Part shown: piece by piece, positions 47,714 through 57,130 of the stretch
How positions within the stretch are numbered: position 1 is the stretch's first letter
How the letters are laid out: each line of letters opens with the position of its first letter
From: Halichondria panicea
Lineage: Eukaryota > Porifera > Demospongiae > Suberitida > Halichondriidae
Assembly (NCBI RefSeq): GCF_963675165.1
Contig: NC_087393.1
Location: forward strand, 4,513,202 to 4,577,201
Reading direction: 5' to 3'
DNA: 64,000 nt
Program-made: the position numbers and the translations under genes
The notes under the pieces: generated by a model
The model's input: only the letters and a program-made list of their open reading frames with translations
The model's database searches: none
Told to the model about the DNA's origin: nothing

Positions 47714-49608
47714 TTAAACATAGTCATAAGTTTCTTCAAGCTCAGTCACGTTAGAAGTCACACTAGTGTATGCCTCATTCTCTGTGGTGGGTATTGAGGG
47801 GTCATTGTCAGAACTCGACTGTCTTACTCCAACGTAGGCTTCATTTCTTATCATTGCCATTTCCAACCCCTTGACAATGTTATCATCAGTTGCTATGACA
47901 CTATATTCTGCGGTTGCAAAATCACCATAGGCCTGGTTCTGAGTTGTGGAGGGCTCGTTAACTAGTGGATTTATAGCATAATCATAGTGAGCAATCTGAG
48001 TTTCTTCTGTTAACTTTCCGTACACCTCATTCTCATTGGTGTATGGTTTAGTGTTAGGATCCATCCTGATGATTTGATAAGTATCATTCCGTTCATTGAT
48101 GGTCCTGTAGTCAGTCAAACTCAAATCTGCAATGTGTATGGAGTCAGTTATTTTTAACCTGGCTCACAAAAAGTATTTCTGTACACTATTAAATAAGTAT
48201 TCATGTAGCGTACAAGTCATATACCTCCTTGTGAGTTTTTTTTCTTATTACTTTTCACCACACAAACCAAAAGTATCACTGCAGTCAGTATGACCAACAG
48301 CACTAGTACTGCAACAGACACTGCGATTCCAGCAAACAGTCCCACGTTCACTTCTTGAGGTTGTGTTGTAGTAGCTGCTGGTGTGACTTGAGGAGAGTTC
48401 ATGGGAGAACTGCTTGGTTGTGGTAGACCAGTGGTGGTTATAGGTGCTGACACAGAGCTAGACTCAGCTTGACGTCCGAAGTCACTACTATACTGTATAG
48501 AGGGCAGTATTGTCTCAGAGGATATTCCAATCTTGTCTTGAGTAGCACTTACTGCTATGGTTGTTGGTCCTGTATTATACATGTATGCAGGTGATTCACA
48601 TTCAGTGACGAAATACAGCAAACTATGTATGATTATCATCTTTTGTTGTAAGTATGTAGTTAGTGCATGTATCACTATACACACGCCATTAGCTCACTAT
48701 CAATAGTTGTTTGGGTCACAGTGGCCACAGGAGTGGGGAACATGGTCGAGGTGAATGTGGAGGGACAGTTATTCACAGAAGTTGCTATAGTGACATTGCG
48801 CATATTGAAAAACCAACATAATCTGTCAAACTTATACACATGCAGTTTCTGCATGAACAAAAAAAAACAAATACTGTTCCATAATCGCATATTGATACTC
48901 ACTAATTGATATCGAGATGATTGGTCCAAGGTTTGTAGACATGCTGAGGTCCCCTGCATTGCCCACTTCCAACAAGTTATCATTTTGTAGGTTAGAGTTA
49001 CCAGTCGCATACCATAGCTCTTCAGAAGTGAACCCATCATCAAACTGCACACCTCCGTCTTGTCTGTCGTTGTCTTGGAGATAATAGCCAACCACATCTC
49101 CTGGTTGGAAATCAATCTGCTCGCTGGGAAGTGGTGTTGCAGCAATGTAGCTGTCAGTTAGAGTAGCAGGGGAAAAGGCATTCTCTCCAATTTTCTCGTA
49201 TTGTGGACTGTTATCACCCAGTGGTCTCCATATCTGAAACTTTATTGAGTATGCAGTTGTGTGAAGTTTACCTCCAGGCTGTACGTACACAGCCCAACCA
49301 CCAACTTTCCCACAGCAGTGGAACTCGTAGCTTTTAATGATGACTTGGATTGGATTCACACCAATTAGAGAGTTAGTATTACGTGGGTCCACAAAGCTAG
49401 GCAGACTGTCGGCTCCACCAGAGTTAGGGCGAACACATTCTTGAGCTATATAGATCAATGAACAAGGTATGACATTATCTCAGTACTATACTAGATCTAG
49501 CATACACTTAATATATACATACCTCTGTATATACATGCATGTCTTTATACCTGTAATGTGACTAACAGTCAGTACCAGTGCTAAAGATTTAATAGTGATC
49601 AGTGCCAT
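47714..49608 (-). CDS. Alpha-class receptor with full-length tail (reference member, 6 exons)
   Basis: Exons are 49551-49608 (signal MALITIKSLALVLTVSHIT), 48903-49445 (ectodomain), 48698-48784 (stalk, NCPSTFTSTMFPTPVATVT), 48225-48569 (stalk and TM) and 47714-48126 (tail). All are GT-AG, phase 1, totalling 481 aa. The ectodomain (about 20-200) has GADSLPSFVDP, FHCCGKVGGWAVYV, KFQIWRPLG, FQPGDVVGYYL and LGPIISISIS. The TM (about 304-333) is VGLFAGIAVSVAVLVLLVIL plus TAVILLVCVV. The tail (about 345-481) has 12 tyrosines: DYRTI, TYQII, ENEVYGKL, HYDYA, NQAYGDF, AEYSVI, NEAYVGV, NEAYTSV and TYDYV. The repeated NxxYxx[VLF] pattern fits SH2/PTB docking. No lesion is seen. An RPF1 relic lies 190 bp upstream. 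Confidence 0.85.
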
Positions 49609-49794
49609 TTCTAGATCTACAACTATCTTTAAGGTGTGTCCTGCTGACTATATATGACTGTGGCCATAATAGGTTGCTGCATGCTCTGAATGACTTAAAA
49701 CTTAAAACAATATAACCTTTGTACAACATTAATTTGGTGAATAAAAACATAATTGCTAACACAAGCATAATTATACACAGTTCACTCTTTATAG

Positions 49795-49850
49795 TCTTTA
49801 TAGGTGGAATTTCTTTCGACTTGTGTCCATTGGTTTATCTGTAGAGTAAT
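49795..49850 (-). pseudogene. Relic of RPF1 last exon
   Basis: TATAGGTGGAATTTCTTTCG and ACTTGTGTCCATTGGTTT match the final RPF1 exon (minus strand, MDTSRKKFHL-like then stop) and its acceptor region (54734-54780). No other RPF1 exon remains here. Confidence 0.8.
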
Positions 49851-49971
49851 CACAATATTGTACTGCATGCATGTATATGTTACAGCAGTGGCGTAGGAAG
49901 TCAATAGCTATAATGGCTAGTTTTTGAATGGGAAAAAAGCACGGCTATTGTACGGCTAAGTATACATAGTG

Positions 49972-50450
49972 CAGCTGTGTTATTGTTGACTATACATGTG
50001 TACCCTCATAGGATACGTGAGTGTCCACTTCACCATGTACACACATCCACCAACGTGTGCCCACCCCCCACACACACACACACTTACCTCCACCCCCACC
50101 CCACACACACACACAAACACAGAGTTGGAGGACAGGACAATTTCTTCCACTGCGACAATTGTGGGTTCTGCCTCTCTCTGACCATGAAGGACAGGCACAC
50201 CTGTCGACGTCAGATGTCCAAAGACAACTGTCCAGTTTGCATGGAGGTACTACATGTAAATACCGTAGAGCCATGTTAATAGTAGCACTGTTCAGCAATG
50301 GCTGATGAAAGATGAAGGGGGCCATTTCTTGTGATATTTGGCAAGCTTTCGTAGTTTGATTACAGTACTTTAGTATCCTGTTTGTTCCCTCACAGGATAT
50401 CCACACTTCCAGGACAGCTGCACACGTACCTAACTGTGGACATCTTATTT
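49972..50450 (+). pseudogene. Relic of RCHY1 exons 4 and 5 with introns
   Basis: Nearly identical to 60905-61375, this copy has the CA-rich intron end, exon 4 (GGQDNFFHCDNCGFCLSL, then CRRQMSKDNCPVCME), the next intron and exon 5 (DIHTSRTAAHVPNCGH). It breaks off just before the donor of exon 5 and joins a receptor-tail fragment. Retained introns show DNA-level duplication. The RING motif is incomplete, so no function is expected. Confidence 0.9.
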
Positions 50451-50459
50451 GAAGAGTAT

Positions 50460-50515
50460 CACATGCACCCTTTCATTGATGGTCCTGTAGTCAGTCAACT
50501 CAAAGCTCAAAGTAG
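50460..50515 (-). pseudogene. Fragment of alpha receptor tail exon
   Basis: TTCATTGATGGTCCTGTAGT and the next 15 bases match the start of the tail exon (LSLTDYRTINE) at 48090-48125. It is fused to the RCHY1 relic. Confidence 0.75.
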
Positions 50516-50830
50516 CAAGTATAGATGATTCCGTTTTGTTAGCTTTTGAGTGAGCACTGGCCAATGCATGCACTTCTTGTCCATTCATAATTATCTAAAG
50601 CCCATGCATTTCCTAATTAAGTTATGCCAATTAAGTTACCCTAACCTTACAATAACGAATACTTACACGTATGTACACAACATTAATATAGCAACATTGA
50701 TTAGTAATTGAATAGTAATTATGTGCACAATATTTAGCCGTTGTATTGGCAATTCTTACAACATGCACACATAGTGAATATATATATAGATCTAACATGC
50801 GCAGTCATAAATTTCCCTAACAATTTAGGT
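50516..50830. other. 3' flank of the next receptor
   Basis: It is AT-rich and similar in part to the regions 3' of other receptor tails (5560-5780, 47510-47690). No gene is seen. Confidence 0.45.
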
Positions 50831-53055
50831 CTAACATACATAGTCATAAATTTCTTCAACCTCAGTGTCAGCAGTCACACTAGTGTATACCTCATTCTCT
50901 GTGGTGGGTATTGAGGGGTCATTGTCAGAACTCGACTGTCTTATTTCAACGTAGGCTTCATTTCTTATCATTGCCACTTCTGCTGTCCCACTGAACCCAT
51001 TGACAATGTTATCATCAGTTGCTATGACACTATATTCTGTGGTGGCAACGTCACCATAGGCCAGGTTCTGAGTTATGGAGGGATCGTACGTTTCAGCCAA
51101 AGAATTGAAGACGTAATCGCACTCGTCAATCGTTTCTTCTGTAAACTTTCCGTATGCCTCGTTCTCTTTAATGGATGGTTCACGATCAATGTTATTATCT
51201 ATCCTGTTGGTTTGAAGACTAGCACTGTGTTCATTAACGGTACTGTAGTCAGTCAAACTCAAATCTGCAAAGGATAAGAAACTGTAGTAAGGCTTCTTTA
51301 TTTGCACATCACAAAAATGAATGTTAGTACAATAATTATCAACCGTATGTGAGTTCATTAAATTGTTGTGATATACAATTTTGAGCCTAAACCCTACCTC
51401 TCTGTCTTCTATTTTCTCTCTTCTTTTTCACCACACAAACCAAAAGCACCACTGCAGTTAGTATCACCAACAGCACGAGTACTGCAACAGCCACTGCGAT
51501 TCCAGCAAACAGTCCCATGTTCACTTCTTGAGGAGCATTGGTGGTTAGAATTATAGGTGCTGACACAGAGCTAGACTCAGCTTGACGCCCAAACTCGCTA
51601 CTAGCTATAGAGGGTAGTATTGTTTCAGTAAGGACAAGGAGAGTGGCAACTGGCATGGCAACAAGGGACGTGGAGATGAGGGGGTTGGCAGCAGGGGGTG
51701 TGGAGATGGGGGGCATACTTGACGAGAGAAATGCAAATGAACTTGTCTGAGCATTCACTGCATGCACAAAAAACACACAACCATAATAGTATAGCTTTGC
51801 ATCAGACTATAGAAGATTGAACCATAATTATACTCATTTACTGGAGGGGAGACAAAAACACACTGCCCCCATGAACAATACATGCATGTATACTTACTTT
51901 AATCATGGTACAAAACACGGTACATGAATCTGTACGATGTGTGTATGCCCGCCAAACATAATGTAGCACTGACTGCATGAGCGATCTAATAATATACATG
52001 CAGTATATCATTATAGTTGTCCCACCAACCATTATTTGACAGAGTAGAGGAGACCTGCAACGGAGCACCAGGTCCAATGGGAGTGGGGATGGGACAGAAC
52101 ATAGTTCGGGTGAAAGAGATGAGGCAGTTCTCAATATTAGTGCACATGGTTGCTATAGTGAGGGAAGTATAAAAAAGACATGCATCGTATATAGATGGGT
52201 AAAAGCATGCAGTAAGTTTGATCCCACATCTAAGCAATGGGTATACATGTACAAATACATTAAATACTGCACATTGCTCACTAAGTGATATCGAGATAAT
52301 TGGTCCAAGGCTTGCAGATATGCTGAGGTCCCTTCCATTGCCCACTTCCAGTAAGCACTCATTTTGTAGGTCAGAGTTACCATGCAGTCGCATACCATAG
52401 CTCTTCAACATTGAAGCTACTATTATACTGCAAACCTCCATTAGTGCCACCATCCTGCTCGAGATAGTAGCCGACCACATCTCCTTGTAGAAAATCAAGT
52501 TGATCATAGAAGCTTGGTGTTGCAGCAATGTAGCTGTCAGTTAGATTAGCAGGGGAAAAGGCATTCTCTCCAATTTTTATGTAACTTGCACTATTCTCAC
52601 TCGTTGGTCTCCATATCTGGAACTTTATTGAGTATGCATTAGTATGACCATTGTCACCAGGCTCCACATACGCAGCCCACGCTCCAACTTTCCCACAGCA
52701 GTGGAACTCGTAGCTTTTGATGATGACTTGGATTGGATTCACACCAATTTCAGAGACAATATTTCCTGGGTCCATAAAGCTAGGCAGACTGTCCGCTCCA
52801 TCAGAGTTAGTACGGACACATTCTTGAGCTGTATAAAATAAAGCTACTCAATATACTAGACAAAATTAATGTTAGCATTAGGTGAATCGAAATACACAAC
52901 ATGCATGCATGCATGTAGGGCTAGGGACGATCACAATAACTATACCAACAATATACCATATACGCCTACACTGTGTACCTCTGCATGCACATGCACTTAC
53001 CTGTAATGTGACTAATAGTCACTATCAGTACTAAAGAAATTGTGATTAGTGCCAT
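50831..53055 (-). CDS. Alpha-class receptor with full tail; 4-bp insertion in ectodomain
   Basis: Exons are 53001-53055 (signal MALITISLVLIVTISHIT), 52282-52828 (ectodomain), 52030-52152 (stalk), 51398-51757 (stalk and TM) and 50831-51264 (tail). Compared with siblings the ectodomain has 4 extra bases near 52383 (ACCATGCAGTCG for ACCAGTCG), so the frame ends at ELWYATAW and a stop. The exons otherwise sum to a multiple of three. The TM (VGLFAGIAV-like, here MGLFAGIAVAVAVLVLLVIL) and tail (NEAYGKF, NLAYGDV, TEYSVI, NEAYVEI, NEVYTSV, IYDYV) are open. Possibilities are a very recent pseudogene, a secreted truncated form, or a sequence error. It is the receptor nearest to RPF1. Confidence 0.7.
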
Positions 53056-53568
53056 TCTATTGTATAGCTAGCTAGCTACCACTTTTAAATGTGTGTCCAG
53101 CTGGCAGCATGCTATAACTACAATAACTGGAATGTGTAGGTTGCATACCTGCATGATTTCTCATGCTAATAACTAATTGTTGCCTTTTGACCTCTGAGAA
53201 AAGGAATTGCAGTGCCAATATATAACATATTGCACTGTGGTGAGTTCTGTATATAATTCAGTATGGCATACAGAAAGTTCGATTCACCTTTGGAGGAAGA
53301 TTCCCTCTCACCTACCACCCAAAACTTCAAATCTATAGAAACACTCACTCTCCCACTATTTGTGAGACATGAGTGTATTCATGCCTGGCTTCATTGACAA
53401 GGCAACCAAGTAGTTATTACATAGAAAATCATGCCACAAACAGTTCAATTATGTAATGCAGTGGAGCCTCCGAATAAAGGACACTTTGGGAGCAGAGCTT
53501 TTATCCTCTTTTCGGAGATTGTCCTCTGGTGGGGGAGGTTCACTATTTATAGCCATATATATAATAGT

Positions 53569-53950
53569 TAGACACTGTTTAGGAAGTTTCTACATTATTT
53601 AGAAGCCCAAAGGGCTGGTTGTAGTATCCCGAACGCAGTAAGGGTTCTACTAGCCCTGAGGACTTCTAAATCATGTGGAAACTTCCTAAACAGTGTCTAA
53701 GCATTTTAGATCATAGCAACCATGAGTATTTACCAATCAGATTTGAATGTTCTTATCTAATCTTTGCTACATGATTTTCTAAGTGAAGTACTAGCCTCCT
53801 TCACAACCCAGGTCTCTCTTCGAGGAAGAGCGGCCTGGGATCGAGGCTAGTGAAGTACATGATTTTCTAATTAGTAAGTACATGATTTTCTAAGTTGGAT
53901 AGAACACTTCCTTTAGCCAATCAAATTGCAGTATTTATGGCAAACATGAT
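53569..53950. repeat. MITE-like repeat, TAGACACTGTTTAGGAAG family, with nested hairpin
   Basis: This is the fullest copy of the family seen in the window: the hairpin 53569-53702, then repeated ACATGATTTTCTAAGT words. A small hairpin (TAGCCTCCTTCACAACCCAG...GGATCGAGGCTA, 53782-53838) interrupts it. Confidence 0.7.
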
Positions 53951-54143
53951 CTAAAGTCATGTATGGTCTGTATGGACCCTATTTCTAAAATTGCTGTATG
54001 ATTAGCAATAACATGACAAACGACCTTTACCATATTAGTGGGCATAAAAAATTAATATGGGAGTGGTTTCCTGTCTGTCTGTCTGTCTGGAATCAAGGTT
54101 CCTCTCTACATGTACATGTACATGTAGTGAGAGGGTCTGTTGT

Positions 54144-54579
54144 AGGCCCTGATAAATTATGCTCGGAATAATTTTAGCATAATAGGTGTCTAAAGAATTA
54201 ATAGGCATCAATGTCCATTTTTGGTAAATAATAGGTGTCTAAAGAATAATTGGGAATAACAATGTCCATTTTTGGTAAAAGATCATTACATTACGTTTTG
54301 CATAACTATGTTTTCATGGCAAAAAATGGCTCAAGGTGAATATTGAATCAGCCGCCCTTTTAGGAATACCTAATTATGGATCAGTTCAATTTAGCGAGAT
54401 AACACGATGTACTAATTATGTCTTGAGTCAGTTGTGTGTAGTGTTTATTTCTACGTCTTAATTTTGTTATGTCACATTTTTTGGGAATAATCAGAGAATA
54501 ATTGGATTTTTTATGAGAATAATAGGCACATTTTTCAAGAATTAGAATGGCGAAAAAAAAGCATAATTTATCAGGGCCT
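54144..54579. mobile_element. MITE with AGGCCCTGATAAATTATGCT ends
   Basis: AGGCCCTGATAAATTATGCT at 54144 is matched by AGCATAATTTATCAGGGCCT ending at 54579 and is flanked by TA. Internal words such as GAATAATAGG repeat in both orientations. No coding potential is seen. Confidence 0.8.
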
Positions 54580-54733
54580 AGTCTATTATGGGATCGAGGT
54601 TCCACTGTAATACTAATACTCATTCTATATGACATGATTATGTACAGTACAACATTACAGTCGGTGAAAGCAAAAACATGAACATCATTAGTCAAACACA
54701 CACTAACACAAGCAAGTACACAAGGTTTTGTTT

Positions 54734-56954
54734 TTATAGGTGGAATTTCCTTCGACTTGTGTCCATTCGTTTTATCTGTAGAGAAACAGTCACAGTCCGT
54801 AATCAGTAATCACAACATCGAAACATAATTACGATGCTAGCTTTACAGTGAGCCCTAATAAGTTTTCTAACAGCAACGGTTACTATTAACATCACAAACC
54901 TCTAGTACCACTCCCACCTTATGCAGCCAGATGTACTCTCCATATTTAGAGTTGAATGTGCCTTTTTGCAATGAGCGTAACTTCAGAGTGAACCTTGGAC
55001 CCAGTTCCTGTAGTCCCACTCGTTCAGAATTCCTGAAAATGTACCTACAAGAACAACAAAACTGTTCTCACACACCATCACAACACAATGCACCTACATG
55101 CATGCACAATGCAAGAACAACCCCTCATAATTACTCACAATATTTATAATACCGTATAGCGGGTATATTTCGAGGGTATAAATGTTAGTGATTTTCACTG
55201 ATCAAGCATGTACTGCAAACATTTATACCCACGAATTTAATATCGCATGCATACATGTTGCAGAAAGGCTGCTATTCCGCGAAAACCTTTCCGTTTATAC
55301 CCTCAAAATATACCCGCTATACGGTACTTATTTTATGCTGGTCTACCTGTGATGTCTGAAGAAGATGTAATCCCTCTGGTTGTGGAAGGTGACTGCCTGG
55401 CGACCTTTGAACTGGGGGTCATGGTTGAACAGCGAGGCAAACATCCTAGCAACCGTGTGGCCCAGTCGAGTGGAGAAGTTGTTCAGAATCACCTCAGGTC
55501 TGTGGGAGGTAGCTCTGCCGTGTCCCTGAAAATGAGGGGGGGGGTAAAGGGGGTACAAACGTACATTAACAATCATGCAGTCATTAATTATGACCTACTT
55601 TAATATCATATCCTCGCTTGAAGTTGGTTAATTTGAATAGAGCAGTGGGTCCATTTGGCAAATGCACGACCATCAATCCATTGGGCTTCTTCCTGTCCTC
55701 GTTTACAACCAGCAAGTCTGTGTAACCTCTCTCTATGCACTGTGGAATTATCTTCTTCACATCGATACCTCTTCGAAGTCTCACGTCAGAGTTGGGAATA
55801 AATTTGGACAGTTCTCTTAATAGCAAGTTGGTTTGGAGTGAGGGTTTGTCCGAGGAGGTTAAGAGCACTTTGGGTAATATTGAGCGATCAAAGTAGCCGG
55901 AAAATTCGTCGGTTTGTTCATCTTGGAGCACTTCTTCATCGTCCGGTAATACTACAGTCTCGTCGGGAACCCGACAGTTTTCAATTGTCTTTGGTACCTC
56001 TTTTGGTGGAGCCTGAAAGAGATAGAGGCACACGTATAAGAATACTGTAGTGTGTACAGTCAGAATTTAATTCAGCTGCATATTGTACAACTACAAGCCA
56101 CACCTCAATCACATAATCATGCCTCAGTGCGCATGCGCAAGCGAGGTATACGGTAGTGTATTTGTGTGTGTAGACTGTTTCAGCTGCTCAAGGATCAATG
56201 AAGAGTTTCTATAGGCTTCTAGTCATGTTTTCTTGGCTTGGTATTTGTGGATTTGCAAAATAAAGCTTCGTTCTCGAGTTATGCCTAGTTTTGCTTACTT
56301 GGAATGCCATTGCAGCCTTTTCAGAAGAGTCCGTAGCAAAACTTGTTCACCAAGTGTTGCTACTCTACTTAGTAGTTAGCTCTGCACTAGAACGCTAGCT
56401 ATTGGTAGCTGCAAGAGTGAGAAGAGAGCTGCAAGGCTCTGCTGACTTGCAGCCATTAATTTTAGACTTGAACTGTTGGCATCGATCGTTATTAACAACA
56501 ACCATCGTCGATCATTACCCACTCTTTGAGTTTCCCTGTGATTCTGGATTCTGCATGCAGCAAAATTAAAAATGTTCATCATGATAATTATAATCAATGT
56601 GTGTATAAAAGCTAGCTATTAGTAGCTTTATCTTATGTAGCTTTGGCACCTCCACCGAGGCATTAGCACCCGCAGTGCTTTCATTAAATCAAGCCATGGT
56701 GCTATCCCACTGCACAGAGGCACTCTTCCCATTGACAATAATAAGCTATGTTAATAGATATGCTTTGTTTTATATACCTTATCCCCAAGTTTTTCTCGTT
56801 CTTTCTCTCTCTTCTCTCTCCTGGCTCGCTTATCTTTCTTCTTGCGCGCCCTCTCCTGCTGGAACAGTGCCATCCGACGCACCTTGTTCCTCACAGCCGC
56901 CGAGCGGAACAGCTTCTCAACAGTAGAGCTGCTAACAGGCTTTAAAGCAGGCAT
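54734..56954 (-). CDS. RPF1: RPF1, ribosome production factor 1 (Brix family, 5 exons)
   Basis: RPF1 is a nucleolar Brix-domain protein needed for large-subunit pre-rRNA processing. Exons are 56778-56954, 55599-56012, 55347-55525, 54918-55044 and 54734-54775. All junctions are GT-AG and the total is 312 aa in frame. Residues about 20-60 are a basic helix. Family hallmarks follow: [118 protein letters not shown] and the end [11 protein letters not shown] start at MPALKP because the frame further upstream has no ATG. The N-terminus is shorter than in vertebrates. Its 3' exons occur as relics inside the receptor array. It is head to head with RCHY1. Confidence 0.95.
55151..55325. mobile_element. 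MITE with ACCGTATAGCGGGTA ends in RPF1 intron
   Basis: ACCGTATAGCGGGTA at 55151 pairs with TACCCGCTATACGGT ending at 55325. It lies in the intron between RPF1 exons 3 and 4, ending 22 bp before exon 3. The element at 43201-43405 is a sister copy. Confidence 0.8.
56122..56696. repeat. GCCTCGG-family repeat in RPF1 intron 1
   Basis: A full-length copy, from GCCTCAGTGCGCATGCGCAA to CACCTCCACCGAGGC and the trailing GCACCCGCAGTGCTTTCATT. It fills most of RPF1 intron 1 (56013-56777). Compare 42226-42806. Confidence 0.8.
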
Positions 56955-57130
56955 CTTTGATCTACTTCTTCTACTCTCTCCACGTGGGTTTGGAGGCTTC
57001 AAAGAAAGACACTGATCTGATAGCTAAAGTGGGCGGGTCTCACTAGCAACAGTGCAGCCACAGTTACACGTGGTCTTGCTTCTGTTTTTGGTGATCTTTT
57101 TCGATGTTCTGAGGCTCTCCAAGGTCTGAA
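56955..57130. promoter_or_regulatory. Probable bidirectional promoter between RPF1 and RCHY1
   Basis: Only 176 bp separate the two start codons, which point away from each other, so both 5' UTRs and core promoters must fit here or extend into upstream exons. No TATA box is evident. The segment is more GC-rich than the array. Shared regulation is an inference from geometry. Confidence 0.6.

Larger units (their letters stand above)
53056..54733. other. Spacer between receptor array and RPF1, repeat-rich
   Basis: It holds the TAGACACTGTTTAGGAAG repeat (53569-53950) and the AGGCCCTGATAAATTATGCT MITE (54144-54579). The short frames show no known motif. Confidence 0.6.

Noticed and set aside
47714-48126. 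Classical ITAM or ITIM in the tails
   Set aside because: Spacing does not fit YxxL-x6-8-YxxL, and the -2 residues do not fit the strict ITIM. I describe the motifs as NxxYxx-hydrophobic instead.
49980-50406. Open frames around the CA-rich segment at 50 kb
   Set aside because: They are shadows of the RCHY1 relic and a CA microsatellite. The only meaningful reading is the partial exons 4 and 5.
49972-50450. A second functional RCHY1 gene
   Set aside because: Only exons 4 and 5 are present, the copy ends before the donor of exon 5, and it is fused to a receptor-tail fragment.
26-53055. Immunoglobulin, lectin or scavenger domains in the receptor ectodomains
   Set aside because: I could not see the Cys/Trp pattern of Ig-like domains, C-type lectin motifs or SRCR cysteines. 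The fold is left unnamed.
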